Assembly (NCBI GenBank): GCA_017553965.1
Contig: JAFZJK010000170.1
Span: forward strand, 1 to 8,201
Length of the DNA stretch: 8,201 nucleotides
From: Lachnospiraceae bacterium
GTDB taxonomy: Bacteria > Bacillota_A > Clostridia > Lachnospirales > Lachnospiraceae
Direction of reading: 5' to 3'
The position numbers and the translations under genes are program-made. Of this stretch, positions 1 through 6,312 are shown piece after piece. Position 1 is the stretch's first letter, and each line of letters opens with the position of its first letter. The notes beneath the pieces are model-generated. The model was not told where the DNA came from. It ran no database searches and was given only the letters and a program-made list of their open reading frames with translations.

Positions 1-1820
1 AGGGCTTATCCGAAAGATTTGACTCCACCATCGGTGCAGGCACAGTACTTATGCCTTTCGGCGGAAATAACCAGATAACACCTATACAGGCTATGGTTCA
101 GAAGATCTCCGTTGAAAAGAAGCATACCGATACCTGTTCACTTATGTCATGGGGCTACAATCCTTTCATTACAGAGAAGTCCCCTTACCATGGAGCTTAC
201 CTTGCAGTAGCTGAGTCGATCGCTAAGCTTATCGCTACAGGTGCTAAGTATAAGGACATATACTTAACCTTCCAGGAGTTCTTTGAGAAGCCCATGAAGG
301 AAAGCAAGCGCTGGGGCAAGCCCTTATGTGCACTCCTTGGCGCATTAAAGGCTCAGCTTGACTACGAAGCTGCTGCCATAGGCGGCAAGGACTCCATGAG
401 CGGTTCCTTCGAAAAGCTCGATGTACCGCCCACACTTGTAAGCTTTGCTGTTACAACCACCAAGATCGGTAACATAATCTCACCTGAATTCAAGGCTGCT
501 CTTAATAACGTATACCTTTTAGAGCCCGAAAGAGATGAACATGGTATCCCTACTCCGGACTCCATGAAGAAGAACTTTGCTATCATTGAAAAATGCAACC
601 AGCTCAGCGGTATCAAGGCTATGTATACCCCCGGTATCGGCGGTATAGCTGAAGCTGTTATGAAGATGTGCTTCGGTAACAGCATCGGTTTCCGATACGC
701 CGACTCTGTAACGGAAGACGATATCTTCTCCTACAGCTATGGTTCATTTATTATAGAAGTAAGTGATGCATTAGAGAGAAAGGGGCTTCTTTCCGATCTC
801 ACAGAAAATGCAAAGATCCTGGGGCGTACCGAGGAAGAAGAAGCAATCTTCTTTGGTTCAGAGAAATTAGAACTTGCGGATCTGCTTAAGGTTTACAACG
901 GAAAGCTTGAGAAAGTATTCCCTATGGAAACAGCTTCTGTAGAAAAGAAAGCTTACGAGAAATTTGATTACAACGAGAACGTTGAAAGAATCAGCTATAA
1001 CGGTCCCACACTTAATAGTGCAAAGCCTAAGATTCTTATCCCTGCATTCCCCGGAACAAACTGCGAATTTGATTCCGCTAAGGCTTCAAGGGATGCCGGC
1101 TTTGATCCCGAGATCATCGTTATCAAGAACTTAACAGCTGACGCTATCACCGATTCTGTTAACTACTTTGCAAACGCTGCTAAGGATGCACAGGCAATCT
1201 TCCTTCCCGGTGGTTTCTCCGGCGGAGACGAGCCTGACGGATCAGCTAAGTTCATCATCGCATTCCTTCGTAATCCTAAGGTTACAGAAGCGGTTGAGAA
1301 CTTACTTTACAAGAACGACGGACTTATGTGCGGTATCTGTAACGGCTTCCAGGCATTATTAAAATCAGGCCTGCTGCCTTACGGACACATCATCGAGACC
1401 GATGAAAACAGCGCAACACTTACGTTCAATACCATCGGACGTCACCAGTCTAAGATCGTAAGAACCCGTGTATGTTCGACCAAGTCACCTTGGCTTGCCG
1501 ATACCAAGATCGGTGATGTATATAATGTAGCTATATCACATGGTGAGGGCCGCTTCTTCTGTGATGAAGCACAGATCAGAAAGCTTGCCGCCAACGGACA
1601 GATCGCTACCCAGTACGTAGACCTTACAGGTACACCTACTTCGGACATCCTCTTCAACCCGAACAATTCCGCATTCGCTATCGAGGGTATCATCTCTCCC
1701 GATGGCAGGATCTTCGGTAAGATGGGACATTCCGAGCGTTACGATAAGGGTCTGTACAAGAACGTAGCAGGTAACTATGAGATCAATATGTTCAAGGCTG
1801 CAGCTAAATATTTTGCTTAA
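1..1820 (+). CDS. purL: Phosphoribosylformylglycinamidine synthase, large type, C-terminal half (5' end outside window)
   Basis: This enzyme converts FGAR, ATP and glutamine to FGAM, the fourth step of purine synthesis, in the cytoplasm. The gene is cut by the window edge: the first full codon is at position 3, and the reading frame is open through the conserved GLSERFDSTIGAGTVLMPFG before the in-frame ATG at 51, which is therefore internal. About 605 residues are visible, roughly half of the 1,200-1,300-residue single-chain form. The first part is the second AIRS-type synthase half, with GGKDSMSGSF near 378-408. From about 1026 a class I glutamine amidotransferase domain follows: FPGTNCEFDSA, LPGGFSGGDEPDG, the nucleophile Cys in CGICNGFQ (codon 1338-1340), SHGEGRF, and GHSER with the catalytic His (1728-1730) and Glu (1734-1736). 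The fused glutaminase means separate purQ and purS are not needed. The style fits Clostridia. Stop TAA is at 1818-1820. Confidence 0.96.
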   Translation, partial: GLSERFDSTIGAGTVLMPFGGNNQITPIQAMVQKISVEKKHTDTCSLMSWGYNPFITEKSPYHGAYLAVAESIAKLIATGAKYKDIYLTFQEFFEKPMKESKRWGKPLCALLGALKAQLDYEAAAIGGKDSMSGSFEKLDVPPTLVSFAVTTTKIGNIISPEFKAALNNVYLLEPERDEHGIPTPDSMKKNFAIIEKCNQLSGIKAMYTPGIGGIAEAVMKMCFGNSIGFRYADSVTEDDIFSYSYGSFIIEVSDALERKGLLSDLTENAKILGRTEEEEAIFFGSEKLELADLLKVYNGKLEKVFPMETASVEKKAYEKFDYNENVERISYNGPTLNSAKPKILIPAFPGTNCEFDSAKASRDAGFDPEIIVIKNLTADAITDSVNYFANAAKDAQAIFLPGGFSGGDEPDGSAKFIIAFLRNPKVTEAVENLLYKNDGLMCGICNGFQALLKSGLLPYGHIIETDENSATLTFNTIGRHQSKIVRTRVCSTKSPWLADTKIGDVYNVAISHGEGRFFCDEAQIRKLAANGQIATQYVDLTGTPTSDILFNPNNSAFAIEGIISPDGRIFGKMGHSERYDKGLYKNVAGNYEINMFKAAAKYFA

Positions 1821-1823
1821 ATA

Positions 1824-1835
1824 GTTTTTAAAAAC
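1824..1835. repeat. 12-nt perfect palindrome after purL
   Basis: GTTTTTAAAAAC sits four bases after the purL stop and is its own reverse complement. It has no loop, so it is a poor hairpin. It may be no more than an AT-rich coincidence, and no role is claimed. Confidence 0.4.
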
Positions 1836-1848
1836 GACCAATCAACCG

Positions 1849-1920
1849 GCGGGACGGTTCTCTCAGTTTTACGTCACAAGGTGTCTGCAAAGCAGAGAAC
1901 TGTTCCGCTTTCTATTTATT
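1849..1920 (+). terminator. Large hairpin with T-rich tail, likely purL terminator
   Basis: The arms 1849-1863 (GCGGGACGGTTCTCT) and 1894-1908 (AGAGAACTGTTCCGC) pair over 15 positions with only two G-T wobbles. The loop is about 30 nt, longer than usual for an intrinsic terminator. The right arm runs into TTTCTATTTATT at 1909-1920, a T-rich though interrupted tail. Its position between purL and the next gene fits termination of purL. The long loop leaves room for another role, such as a mobile-element remnant or a structured leader for the next gene. Apart from this hairpin and the short palindrome, I see nothing else in 1821-1933. Confidence 0.55.
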
Positions 1921-1933
1921 CAAAAAGTATAAT

Positions 1934-3037
1934 ATGATAAAAGTATTGGAAATCTTAACCTGCCCGATCAACACCGGCGGTACACAAATGTTTGTCTTAC
2001 AATTGATCAAGTCCCTGAATAAAGAGATAAGCATTGACTGTCTTACAACAATGTATAGTGAAGACGATAATTTCGAAAAACAACTGCGTGAACGAGGTGG
2101 AAAACTTTTTGCTTTAAATCTAAGCAAGAATATTAATCCTAATTCCATTTATCGCCCAATGAAATCGTTCCTTAAAGATCGTTCTTATGATATTATTCAC
2201 ATTCATGCAAGTACAATCCAGGAACTATCCGTCATAGCAGCAGCTACCAAAAACAATAAATCCTCAAAAATAATAGTTCATTCCCACGCAACAGGATTAA
2301 AATTCACTGTACTTATAAGGCTTTTTCGTGCTATAGCATCACTCAGTATGAAAAAGCATGTCGATTATTATTGTGCCTGTTCAAAATCTGCCGCCGAATG
2401 GAAGTTTACTCCAAAATACCAAAAACAGACCCATATTATTTCTAACGGGATCAACACAGAACAATTTCAGTTCGATCCCGTACGCCGGAATGATATACGC
2501 AGCAAACTTAAAATAACCGATTCTGAATTAGTTATAGGAAATGTTGGTCAACTTTGTGAAACAAAAAATCAGAGTTTCCTGATAAACGTATTTACAGAAT
2601 TATTACAAAAACGACCAAATTCCAAACTGCTCCTGGTTGGGGATGGGCCTGATCGAAACACATTAGAGCAGTTAGCAGAACAAAAAGGGATTGCCGAACG
2701 TGTTATTTTTGTCGGTAACACAAATAATGTGGCAGGATATCTTATGGCAATGGACGTATTTGCATTTCCATCCAAACACGAAGCGCTTCCATTTGCAGTT
2801 TTAGAAGCACAGGCATCAGGACTCCCGGTTATAGCATCAAACAACATCCCGGACACCGTAAAACTATCGGAAAACGTGTCCTTTTTACCTATTGATAATG
2901 ACAGCATCTCCAAATGGATTGCTGCAATTACTGCTGCACACTGCGAAAAACGTGATAACGGTATTGAAATAGTCCGGAAAGCCGGATATGATATAGAAAC
3001 TACAGTTAAACAAGTTGAAGAACTGTATTTTTCTTAA
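1934..3037 (+). CDS. Glycosyltransferase family 4 (GT-B fold), polysaccharide type
   Basis: A retaining glycosyltransferase of 367 residues that moves a sugar from a nucleotide-sugar donor to an acceptor at the cytoplasmic membrane face, probably in surface polysaccharide synthesis. The N-terminal acceptor half has the GGTQMF glycine loop (residues 15-20) and IIHIHAS (87-93). The C-terminal donor half has SNGINTEQF (170-178), GNVGQLCETKNQ (202-213; K211 is the likely phosphate contact), LLLVGDGP (232-239) and the EX7E pair E283/E291 within EALPFAVLE. Length is normal for GT4. The N-terminus starts where the family usually starts, but no Shine-Dalgarno precedes it and TATAAT abuts the ATG. The gene is visibly more AT-rich than purL (21 of 60 G+C at 2221-2280 against 31 of 60 at 601-660), which suggests later acquisition. 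No other polysaccharide genes are in view, so donor and acceptor are unknown. Its stop interleaves with that of the convergent gene. Confidence 0.9.
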   Translation: MIKVLEILTCPINTGGTQMFVLQLIKSLNKEISIDCLTTMYSEDDNFEKQLRERGGKLFALNLSKNINPNSIYRPMKSFLKDRSYDIIHIHASTIQELSVIAAATKNNKSSKIIVHSHATGLKFTVLIRLFRAIASLSMKKHVDYYCACSKSAAEWKFTPKYQKQTHIISNGINTEQFQFDPVRRNDIRSKLKITDSELVIGNVGQLCETKNQSFLINVFTELLQKRPNSKLLLVGDGPDRNTLEQLAEQKGIAERVIFVGNTNNVAGYLMAMDVFAFPSKHEALPFAVLEAQASGLPVIASNNIPDTVKLSENVSFLPIDNDSISKWIAAITAAHCEKRDNGIEIVRKAGYDIETTVKQVEELYFS

Positions 3038-3720
3038 ACATTCAACCTTCTCTGTATCTCCGCAGCTACAGATCTGCCGCGGAATATGACCGCACCTACA
3101 AAGAGTATTACACATACCAGTAAACAAATTGTCCAGGCTACAGGCATTTTATCAAAGGCAAAATATATGATTATGCCCGGAATAACTCCCAAAAGAGATC
3201 CGGAAAGCAGGTATGCCATCGTATTTCCGTGTTTATCGATCATAGCCAGAACAAAATTGGCAATGATAGTACCTGTCAGAATGATCGGTACGATAAGGTC
3301 CATGGTAATATCAAAAAAGTTAAGGTATCTTGCTGTAATAGGAAGTGCTACCAAAGTTATCAGCACTATCAGCGTTACCTTTCTGGCCGACCCTGTCCCC
3401 GGTCTAAACTGTCGCATAAACCCAAACTCCACTGCCACAAGCCACATGGCGAGCAACAAGCTCCAATGAAGATCCGGAAATCCCGGCAGTCTAAGTCCGA
3501 ACATAAAATCAAGACCGATCCCGACTATCAGGATGACCCATACGATAAATAACTGTATTTTATAATATAAAGAGCGCTTTTTCTGAGCTTCTAACCTGGG
3601 ATAATACGCTTCTTCGTTTTCTGTTTCCGAAGTAACGCTACCCATCAGTTTGCTTTGGCATAACGGACATTTAAGCAGGTCTCCGCCTACTTCTATCTTG
3701 CAATAAGGGCATTTTCTCAT
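3034..3720 (-). CDS. DUF6320-like zinc-ribbon membrane protein
   Basis: This is a 228-residue protein of unknown function. It begins with a rubredoxin-like zinc ribbon, CPYC and CPLC (Cys 4, 7, 18, 21), then a polar linker (about 26-54), then six predicted membrane spans (about 55-75, 86-104, 115-132, 141-161, 169-189, 193-213) and a short basic tail. The layout matches my memory of the DUF6320 family of Lachnospiraceae, though no profile search was run. It is the last gene of the leftward operon: its ATG shares one base with the acyltransferase TGA (TGATG), so translation is likely coupled. GGAGG at 3731-3735 is 10 nt from this ATG. A GTG at 3723 would sit 7 nt from the same site and add one residue, so either start is possible. 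The acyltransferase upstream suggests it serves that enzyme, as membrane anchor or substrate channel; this is inference. Confidence 0.85.
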   Translation of the reverse strand: MRKCPYCKIEVGGDLLKCPLCQSKLMGSVTSETENEEAYYPRLEAQKKRSLYYKIQLFIVWVILIVGIGLDFMFGLRLPGFPDLHWSLLLAMWLVAVEFGFMRQFRPGTGSARKVTLIVLITLVALPITARYLNFFDITMDLIVPIILTGTIIANFVLAMIDKHGNTMAYLLSGSLLGVIPGIIIYFAFDKMPVAWTICLLVCVILFVGAVIFRGRSVAAEIQRRLNV

Positions 3721-4970
3721 CACTTTATTACCTCCGTTGCATAGACTTTAATATCCACGCCGTCACCGGCCGGCATTCTTACAAAATTCTTTACAACACC
3801 TGTATTCATAAAGGCAAAAGAAACTCCCAGTGTCAGGTTGTCCTTATACCCGAACATAGTTGAAAACAAAGTGTTTGTGCTGCAGAAACCGCTGTAGTTT
3901 TCTATATACTCTCCCACCTGTACGGGAGGTTTCTGGATTCCCATATTTGAAAATACCATCGAAACCTTCTTATTTGATCTCTTGGTAAAATGCCGTACCA
4001 CAAGCTGTTTGATAAACAACGGTACCACACGGACAGGAGCCACATATTCCATGGTCTCGAATTTATCCATCTGTTTCTTTATATTTTCTTCCGTAAGCTG
4101 GCTTTTTAAAGACGTATCAAACTCTGCAGCCAGTTCCTCCAATGTGATATCCTTATCAAAAACATGAGTTACATTAACGCTGTTAAAAAAGTTTCTGGCG
4201 GTCTTTGAAGGATAGTAATTTCTCAAGTTTACCGGCAGGGATATGGTTATGGGAACATCCCGTTTTCTGGGCGGTATCTCATCCCTTATGGCTAACATCC
4301 ACAACGCTCCGAAATAACTCGTAAGCGACACCTTTAAGCTCTTAGCCTTCGGCAGCACCTGTGCTGTCGGCATATGTATCTCAAAAAACTGCAGCTGTTT
4401 ATAAGGAAGCTTCAGGCCTGTCAGACGATATGCCTTAACCTGCTGCGAACCGCCGGGCAGATTCTTGCTCCCGAAAAACTGTCTGTAGCTGTCCTGCTCC
4501 AAATCCCCTGCAGAAGCTCCCGAATGGATGGTCACATCTGTAAATTTCCCCGGATACTTTAGCTTCAGATAATCAAGTACTATGATATTTAAGAACTCCA
4601 TAGCACCTGTCCCGTCGGTCAAGGCATGGAACATCTCGAGGTTTATCCTGTTGCCGAAATAAGTTACCTGATAATGCAGCATTGTCTTTGCCGGCACATA
4701 AAGGAGCGGACATATCCTGTCATTTTCCTCTGTAACTTTAGGTAAAAGATCGGTGTCCTCCATATAATGCCAGAAAACCCCGCGGCGTATCCTGACCTGT
4801 ACCTGCGGTCTGTCCTGTATAGCAGAAAGGACCGCCTGCTGCAAAAGGTTAGGGTCTATTTTTTCTTTTAAGGTACAGCTTAAGCGGAAAGATCGCGTAT
4901 CTCTCTTTCCTACCGTAGCCAGAAAGACTTTGGCTACATTATCTATTTTGTACCAGTTCTCACTGCTCAT
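3720..4970 (-). CDS. HxxxDG acyltransferase (alcohol acetyltransferase / condensation-domain superfamily)
   Basis: A 416-residue soluble enzyme of the chloramphenicol-acetyltransferase-like superfamily that includes alcohol acetyltransferases, PapA proteins, wax ester synthases and NRPS condensation domains. These transfer an acyl group from a CoA or carrier-protein thioester to a hydroxyl or amine. The diagnostic motif HALTDG is at residues 115-120 with catalytic His115 and structural Asp119 intact. The C-terminal half has SLPVNLRNYYP (245-255) and RNFFNS (259-264), resembling the conserved PVDLR and NF stretches of PapA-type members. There is no signal peptide or membrane span. Start: ATG at 4970 with a GAGGAA-type ribosome site about 7 nt upstream. 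The preceding esterase gene ends 100 nt upstream on the same strand, and the next gene overlaps its stop by one base. The acyl donor and acceptor cannot be told from sequence. Confidence 0.85.
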   Translation of the reverse strand: MSSENWYKIDNVAKVFLATVGKRDTRSFRLSCTLKEKIDPNLLQQAVLSAIQDRPQVQVRIRRGVFWHYMEDTDLLPKVTEENDRICPLLYVPAKTMLHYQVTYFGNRINLEMFHALTDGTGAMEFLNIIVLDYLKLKYPGKFTDVTIHSGASAGDLEQDSYRQFFGSKNLPGGSQQVKAYRLTGLKLPYKQLQFFEIHMPTAQVLPKAKSLKVSLTSYFGALWMLAIRDEIPPRKRDVPITISLPVNLRNYYPSKTARNFFNSVNVTHVFDKDITLEELAAEFDTSLKSQLTEENIKKQMDKFETMEYVAPVRVVPLFIKQLVVRHFTKRSNKKVSMVFSNMGIQKPPVQVGEYIENYSGFCSTNTLFSTMFGYKDNLTLGVSFAFMNTGVVKNFVRMPAGDGVDIKVYATEVIK

Positions 4971-5070
4971 TTATTATTCCTCATACTTACTTTTTCGTTA
5001 AACCCGTTTTCATAATACAGGCTCTATCCGAAATATTTCTTCTCATTTTCTTATATCTCTTATCCGACTG

Positions 5071-5973
5071 TCATCGCTGCTTCTTAACTACGGCTTCCGA
5101 TACATGCTCGGAAAGCCTTCTCATAGCCTGACGTGCAATATGGATCGGCATCTGCTGGTAGACATGCCAGCCTTTTTCTTCAATATCAAGCCATGCGGTT
5201 CCGCCGGCTTCTTCTATCCTGTCCTTTAGCCTTATGCTGTCATCAAGCAGTATCCCGTTTCTCCCGGCCATGATATATACAGGAGGAAATCCCGAAAAGT
5301 CTCCAAATAAAGGACTGAAAGCAGGGTCAGCTAAATCCATGTCTACCACATAAGAATGTGCAGCACCCATTACAAACTTTTTGGTAAGGATCGGGTCAGA
5401 CTCCGCATACTTTTCATATGAATCAGCTGTTCCGGTCATATCCGTCCACGGGCTAAAAAGCAGGAGTTCTCTTGGTACCGGTTTGTTTTCCGCATGCAGC
5501 TTCTGTACCAGACAGAGTGCCAGATTACCTCCTGCGGAATCCCCCGCAAGAAGTATCCGGTCTGCCTCAAAATGGTTTTCGGTAAGGTACTCCCAGATTG
5601 CTACCCCATCCTCCAGTGCAGTAGGGTAAGAATGCTCAGGTGCCAGACGGTATGCAAAGGAGTAAACGGTAAACCCTGTGGCTTGTGCCATCTTTGCCGA
5701 AAGTATCCTGGCATAACCCAGTCCACCGCTCACATATCCGCCCCCGTGCGCATACAATACAGCATAATTCGGATTATGGGCAAATATCGGTTTTACGGCT
5801 TCACAACGGATCTTTCCGACCTTAAAAGGCGTAATCTCAACCTCTCCTTTGGGCGTAGCAAGGTCTCCCGCCCACTCGGCAAGCTTTCTGTGCTTTTTCA
5901 GCTCCTCTGCGGTCATAGTATTCCCGGATATAAAATTTACAGCCCTGAAGGCTTTTTTCAACAGCGGATTCAT
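5071..5973 (-). CDS. Alpha/beta hydrolase, HSL-type (family IV) esterase
   Basis: A 300-residue cytoplasmic carboxylesterase-type protein. It carries the oxyanion-hole motif HGGG (residues 76-79), RLAPEHSYPTAL (109-120), the nucleophile elbow GDSAGG (144-149, Ser146) and a C-terminal GWH with His270, all in the order of the hormone-sensitive-lipase family. The usual catalytic acid, a Glu or Asp two residues before the LLDDS stretch, appears to be Gly240 here (GRNGILLDDS), so activity may be reduced or use another acid. The start at 5973 is chosen because AGGAAAGG (5981-5988) lies 7 nt upstream and MNPLLKKAF is a sensible N-terminus. An in-frame ATG at 6042 would add 23 residues that run across the compositional joint. 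It is the first gene of the leftward operon with the acyltransferase and membrane protein. It probably cleaves small acyl esters, and the natural substrate is unknown. Confidence 0.87.
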   Translation of the reverse strand: MNPLLKKAFRAVNFISGNTMTAEELKKHRKLAEWAGDLATPKGEVEITPFKVGKIRCEAVKPIFAHNPNYAVLYAHGGGYVSGGLGYARILSAKMAQATGFTVYSFAYRLAPEHSYPTALEDGVAIWEYLTENHFEADRILLAGDSAGGNLALCLVQKLHAENKPVPRELLLFSPWTDMTGTADSYEKYAESDPILTKKFVMGAAHSYVVDMDLADPAFSPLFGDFSGFPPVYIMAGRNGILLDDSIRLKDRIEEAGGTAWLDIEEKGWHVYQQMPIHIARQAMRRLSEHVSEAVVKKQR

Positions 5974-6011
5974 TATAATACCTTTCCTGTACACACAATA
6001 CTTTATGCTTC

Positions 6012-6030
6012 TATCGGGGGTAACCAGATT
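6012..6030. repeat. Direct repeat copy of tRNA-Pro 3' end (copy 1)
   Basis: TATCGGGGGTAACCAGATT repeats, with one extra G, the 18-nt sequence at 6197-6214 that forms the 3' end of the tRNA-Pro gene. The copy is in the same orientation, 185 nt away. Past the repeat the sequences differ (GCGGCTT against CGAACTG), so this is not a second tRNA gene. It lies at the point where base composition changes. Confidence 0.75.
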
Positions 6031-6057
6031 GCGGCTTGTCACTACGTTCCGCGCCGC
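6031..6057. repeat. Small hairpin, GCGGC...GCCGC
   Basis: A five-base stem (6031-6035 with 6053-6057) encloses a 17-nt loop containing CACTACGTTCC. On the minus strand this stretch reads GGAACGTAGTGAC. It resembles a dispersed intergenic repeat with GAGGAACGTAGTGACGAAG that I recall from several unrelated bacterial genomes, but that is memory and not a search. Confidence 0.4.
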
Positions 6058-6064
6058 CCTACGG

Positions 6065-6084
6065 GCTTATGCTGGCGCATAAGC
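6065..6084. repeat. Perfect 8-bp hairpin
   Basis: GCTTATGC, loop TGGC, GCATAAGC: a perfect stem of eight with a four-base loop. It is one of a row of hairpins between 6031 and 6200. No T-tract follows on either strand, so it is unlikely to be an intrinsic terminator. Confidence 0.65.
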
Positions 6085-6088
6085 GCGA

Positions 6089-6122
6089 AAATGCCTTACA
6101 TTCACTTCGTTCAACGGCATTT
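6089..6122. repeat. Inverted repeat AAATGCC / GGCATTT
   Basis: Seven-base arms at 6089-6095 and 6116-6122 enclose a 20-nt loop that contains TTCACTTCGTTCAA. It belongs to the same palindrome-rich block as its neighbours. Confidence 0.5.
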
Positions 6123-6125
6123 CCG

Positions 6126-6148
6126 TCGAACTGATTTCATCAGTTCGA
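6126..6148. repeat. Perfect 9-bp hairpin that copies the tRNA T-arm sequence
   Basis: TCGAACTGA (6126-6134), loop TTTCA, TCAGTTCGA (6140-6148). The second arm matches the tRNA-Pro T-arm strand TCAGTTCGA, so the hairpin is built from a stretch of tRNA sequence and its inverse. Confidence 0.65.
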
Positions 6149-6159
6149 TCTGGCCCTAA

Positions 6160-6200
6160 GATACAAGAAAAGCCCCCATAAAGGGGGCTATTCTTGTATC
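6160..6200 (-). terminator. Intrinsic terminator of tRNA-Pro
   Basis: On the minus strand, directly after the tRNA 3' end, AGCCCCC (6189-6183) pairs with GGGGGCT (6177-6171) around a five-base loop and is followed by TTTTCTT. The stem extends by a further ten base pairs (GATACAAGAA with TTCTTGTATC) after one A-A mismatch. The GC-rich inner stem plus T-tract is a standard Rho-independent terminator oriented for the tRNA and trmFO direction. Confidence 0.8.
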
Positions 6201-6214
6201 GGGGTAACCAGATT
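6197..6214. repeat. tRNA-Pro 3' end, direct repeat copy 2
   Basis: TATCGGGGTAACCAGATT is the partner of the repeat at 6012-6030. It covers the 3' acceptor strand and part of the T-arm of the tRNA gene, the segment most often used as an attachment site by tRNA-targeting integrases. No integrase is seen in the window. Confidence 0.75.
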
Positions 6215-6272
6215 CGAACTGATGACATTCTGCTCCCAAAGCAGACGCTCTACCAGGCTGAGCTACACCCCG
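6199..6272 (-). tRNA. tRNA-Pro, anticodon UGG
   Basis: This 74-nt gene folds into a full cloverleaf. The acceptor stem is CGGGGTG with TACCCCG (one G-U), the discriminator is A at 6199, the D-arm runs from GCTC to GAGC, and the anticodon stem is TCTGC/GCAGA around TTTGGGA. The anticodon TGG is at 6238-6236. The T-stem is ATCAG/CTGGT with T-loop TTCGAAT. The anticodon reads CCA and, by wobble, other proline codons. CCA is not encoded, since GATAC follows, so it must be added by the nucleotidyltransferase. The gene lies 40 nt after the trmFO stop on the same strand, with a terminator right behind it. The T-loop carries the U54 that TrmFO methylates. Confidence 0.97.
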
Positions 6273-6281
6273 AGTGCGTTA

Positions 6282-6287
6282 AATATA
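6282..6287 (-). promoter_or_regulatory. Possible -10 element for tRNA-Pro
   Basis: TATATT on the minus strand lies nine bases before the tRNA 5' end, inside the 40-nt AT-rich gap after trmFO. I see no good -35 hexamer at the expected distance, and no terminator separates trmFO from the tRNA. The tRNA may simply be read through from trmFO and cut out. Confidence 0.25.
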
Positions 6288-6312
6288 GTAAAAAAGGGGA
6301 GGAAAAGGCGGT

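Larger units (their letters stand above)
6138..6224. repeat. Long imperfect palindrome joining an inverted tRNA T-arm copy to the tRNA-Pro 3' end
   Basis: The left arm (6138-6177) begins CATCAGTTCGATCTGG and the reverse complement of the right arm (6183-6224) begins CATCAGTTCGAATCTGG. After small indels (CCCTAA against TTACCCC) both continue GATACAAGAA, one mismatch, AGCCCCC. The centre is the ATAAA loop at 6178-6182. The inner part is the terminator hairpin; the outer part mirrors the tRNA's T-arm and acceptor end, which suggests an inverted duplication of the tRNA 3' end. Confidence 0.7.

Noticed and set aside
4987..5046. A 19-residue minus-strand small ORF between the esterase and acyltransferase genes
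   Set aside because: It has only a weak purine stretch upstream and no recognisable pattern; short frames like this are expected by chance.
5974..6042. A 23-residue N-terminal extension of the esterase from the ATG at 6042
   Set aside because: It crosses the tRNA-like repeat and the composition change, whereas the ATG at 5973 has AGGAAAGG at good spacing and gives a normal family N-terminus.
6012..6057. A second tRNA gene ending at the direct repeat
   Set aside because: Only the 3' acceptor and part of the T-stem match. The next bases do not form a T-loop, anticodon arm or D-arm.
5494..6159. A 221-codon plus-strand frame opposite the esterase
   Set aside because: It is antisense to a well-supported gene, crosses the hairpin block and its translation (rich in Cys, Arg and Ser) matches no family I know.
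6031..6200. A CRISPR array or integron recombination site
   Set aside because: The hairpins differ from one another in sequence and spacing, so they are not repeat-spacer units. No cas or integrase gene is present and I see no attC-like core sites.
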